Shown piece after piece: positions 31,544 through 32,464 of a DNA stretch of 32,464 nt (position 1 is its first letter; each line of letters begins with the position of its first letter). The notes beneath the pieces were generated by a model. It was given only the letters and a program-made list of their open reading frames with translations, did no database searches and had not been told where the DNA came from. Both the position numbers and the translations under genes were made by a program. The stretch is from Helochares maculicollis (Eukaryota; Arthropoda; Insecta; Coleoptera; Hydrophilidae): positions 1 to 32,464 of the forward strand of contig JAWQRO010000517.1 in assembly GCA_033557835.1 (NCBI GenBank). The letters run 5' to 3'.

Positions 31544-32464
31544 TCCCTCGTTTTCCTGTTAGAATCGACAGCGAGTCAACTGGCGGCAGATTTCCGGTAC
31601 TAGAACGTGATCCAAATACAATTTCCGCCAACTCCATCTAAAGTTTTAATCCAATCTCGTATCTGAATATTGAAAGCGATTTGTTTTCCTCGCTTTGTTG
31701 GTTTAACGGTCTTCGTTGCTTGGTTTACTTTTTTCGTTGCCCGATAAGTTATCAGGTGTGAAAGCTTTTATTGACAGGAGATAGTTTTTATACTCGTTTG
31801 AATTATCATTACCCGTACACACGGAGGCACAAATACAATTTTTAAATTATTATCAAAAAGCAATGGTCCATTCTTTGAGAGTGGCTTAAAATCATTGTAT
31901 TTAAGGGGAGGGGCAGAGATATTGGATTCTATGCAATTCATCGCTGGTTATTTCTCCAAACGAGAGCTTCTGTTGGCTCCCGAGTCTATGCAACCAAACC
32001 AGCACAGGTGCTACTCGCATGCCAGCAACTGTGCAATGAGTGGATGCGTGCAGCGTCCATGTAGGACATGGGTTCTAATTGAAAGCTGGTACATTCGCTC
32101 TTCCGACTTGGAACTTGACGCTAGTGTTTTAAAACAACCCCTTAATTAGAGACCGTGCAAAAGCAATCCCATTTTCGACTTAAAAGATCAATCCCATTTT
32201 CGACTTAAAATATCAATTCTTTCTCACTTACTAATGTTGATTCATGTATTTTTTCTATTTTTATTTGTTCGGTAGAAAAGTTAGTCACAATAATGACTTA
32301 CTTTAGTTAGTTGCCCTCTGTATTTTGTTGGAAAAAACTAGTTGGGTATCCACGCCTGGGGAGTAGTCGGAGGGTCTCCTGGCAGTAAACTGCAGAAGCA
32401 AGGCGATGCAGTTACACAACTTTGTAGCTAAAGTGCTCCAACTTGAATTTAATGGTTTTCCGAT
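31544..32464. other. Unique intron sequence to window end
   Basis: No supported gene. A 25-base direct duplication, CAATCCCATTTTCGACTTAA, is at 32164 and 32189. The frame 31895-32149 has no recognised domain. Confidence 0.5.

Larger units (their letters stand above)
25098..32464 (+). other. Akap200 intron 3' of exon B, open at window edge
   Basis: Begins with GTAAGT at 25098 and shows no recognisable next exon before the window ends; in particular there is no acidic, Ala/Glu-rich frame such as Akap200 usually has after the effector domain. The next exon is therefore probably more than 7 kb away. It contains a 14-bp array and the 3.6-kb 19/20-bp satellite. Confidence 0.65.

Overview
The window looks like insect nuclear DNA. 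It is AT-rich, has spliceosomal introns, a mariner-type transposase remnant, and very long tandem-repeat arrays. The only gene I can support is an Akap200 orthologue (A-kinase anchor protein 200, MARCKS-like) on the + strand. Two coding exons are present: 14906-15079, which carries the start codon, and 24804-25097, which carries the basic effector domain. Both have clean splice sites. I cannot fix the order; the protein start and repeat content would suit a beetle or another holometabolous insect, but that is a guess.

Layout. 1-420: diverged, inverted copy of a dispersed repeat marked by ACTTCCGG motifs. 430-4190: tandem array of foldback elements with TTC-loop hairpins and internal 46-bp subrepeats. 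4200-10650: low-information DNA with an inverted dispersed repeat (6219-6866), a GC-richer unidentified island (5410-5760), a 32-bp array (7517-7709) and a 19-bp array (about 9820-10040). 10660-10871: candidate 5' non-coding exon. 10961-12780: 16/17-bp satellite. 14906-15079: first coding exon. 15080-24803: a 9.7-kb intron with three direct-orientation copies of the dispersed repeat, the mariner fragment, a small 19-21-bp array and a 3.1-kb 17-bp satellite. 24804-25097: second coding exon. From 25098 onward: an intron running off the window, holding a 14-bp array and a 3.6-kb 19/20-bp satellite with higher-order structure.

How it fits together. This is essentially one gene with very large introns inflated by simple-unit satellites and transposon debris. 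The most notable points are: (i) the foldback family at the left end; (ii) three long satellites with unrelated periods (16/17, 17, 19/20 bp) that share a half-motif ending in CAAAA, two of them bracketing the exon for the regulated domain; (iii) a roughly 640-bp inverted-repeat pair flanking the start-codon exon; and (iv) a NAGNAG acceptor on the effector-domain exon. No RNA genes, CRISPR arrays or intact transposons were found. Nearly all other open frames lie inside satellites whose unit lacks stop codons and are not genes.
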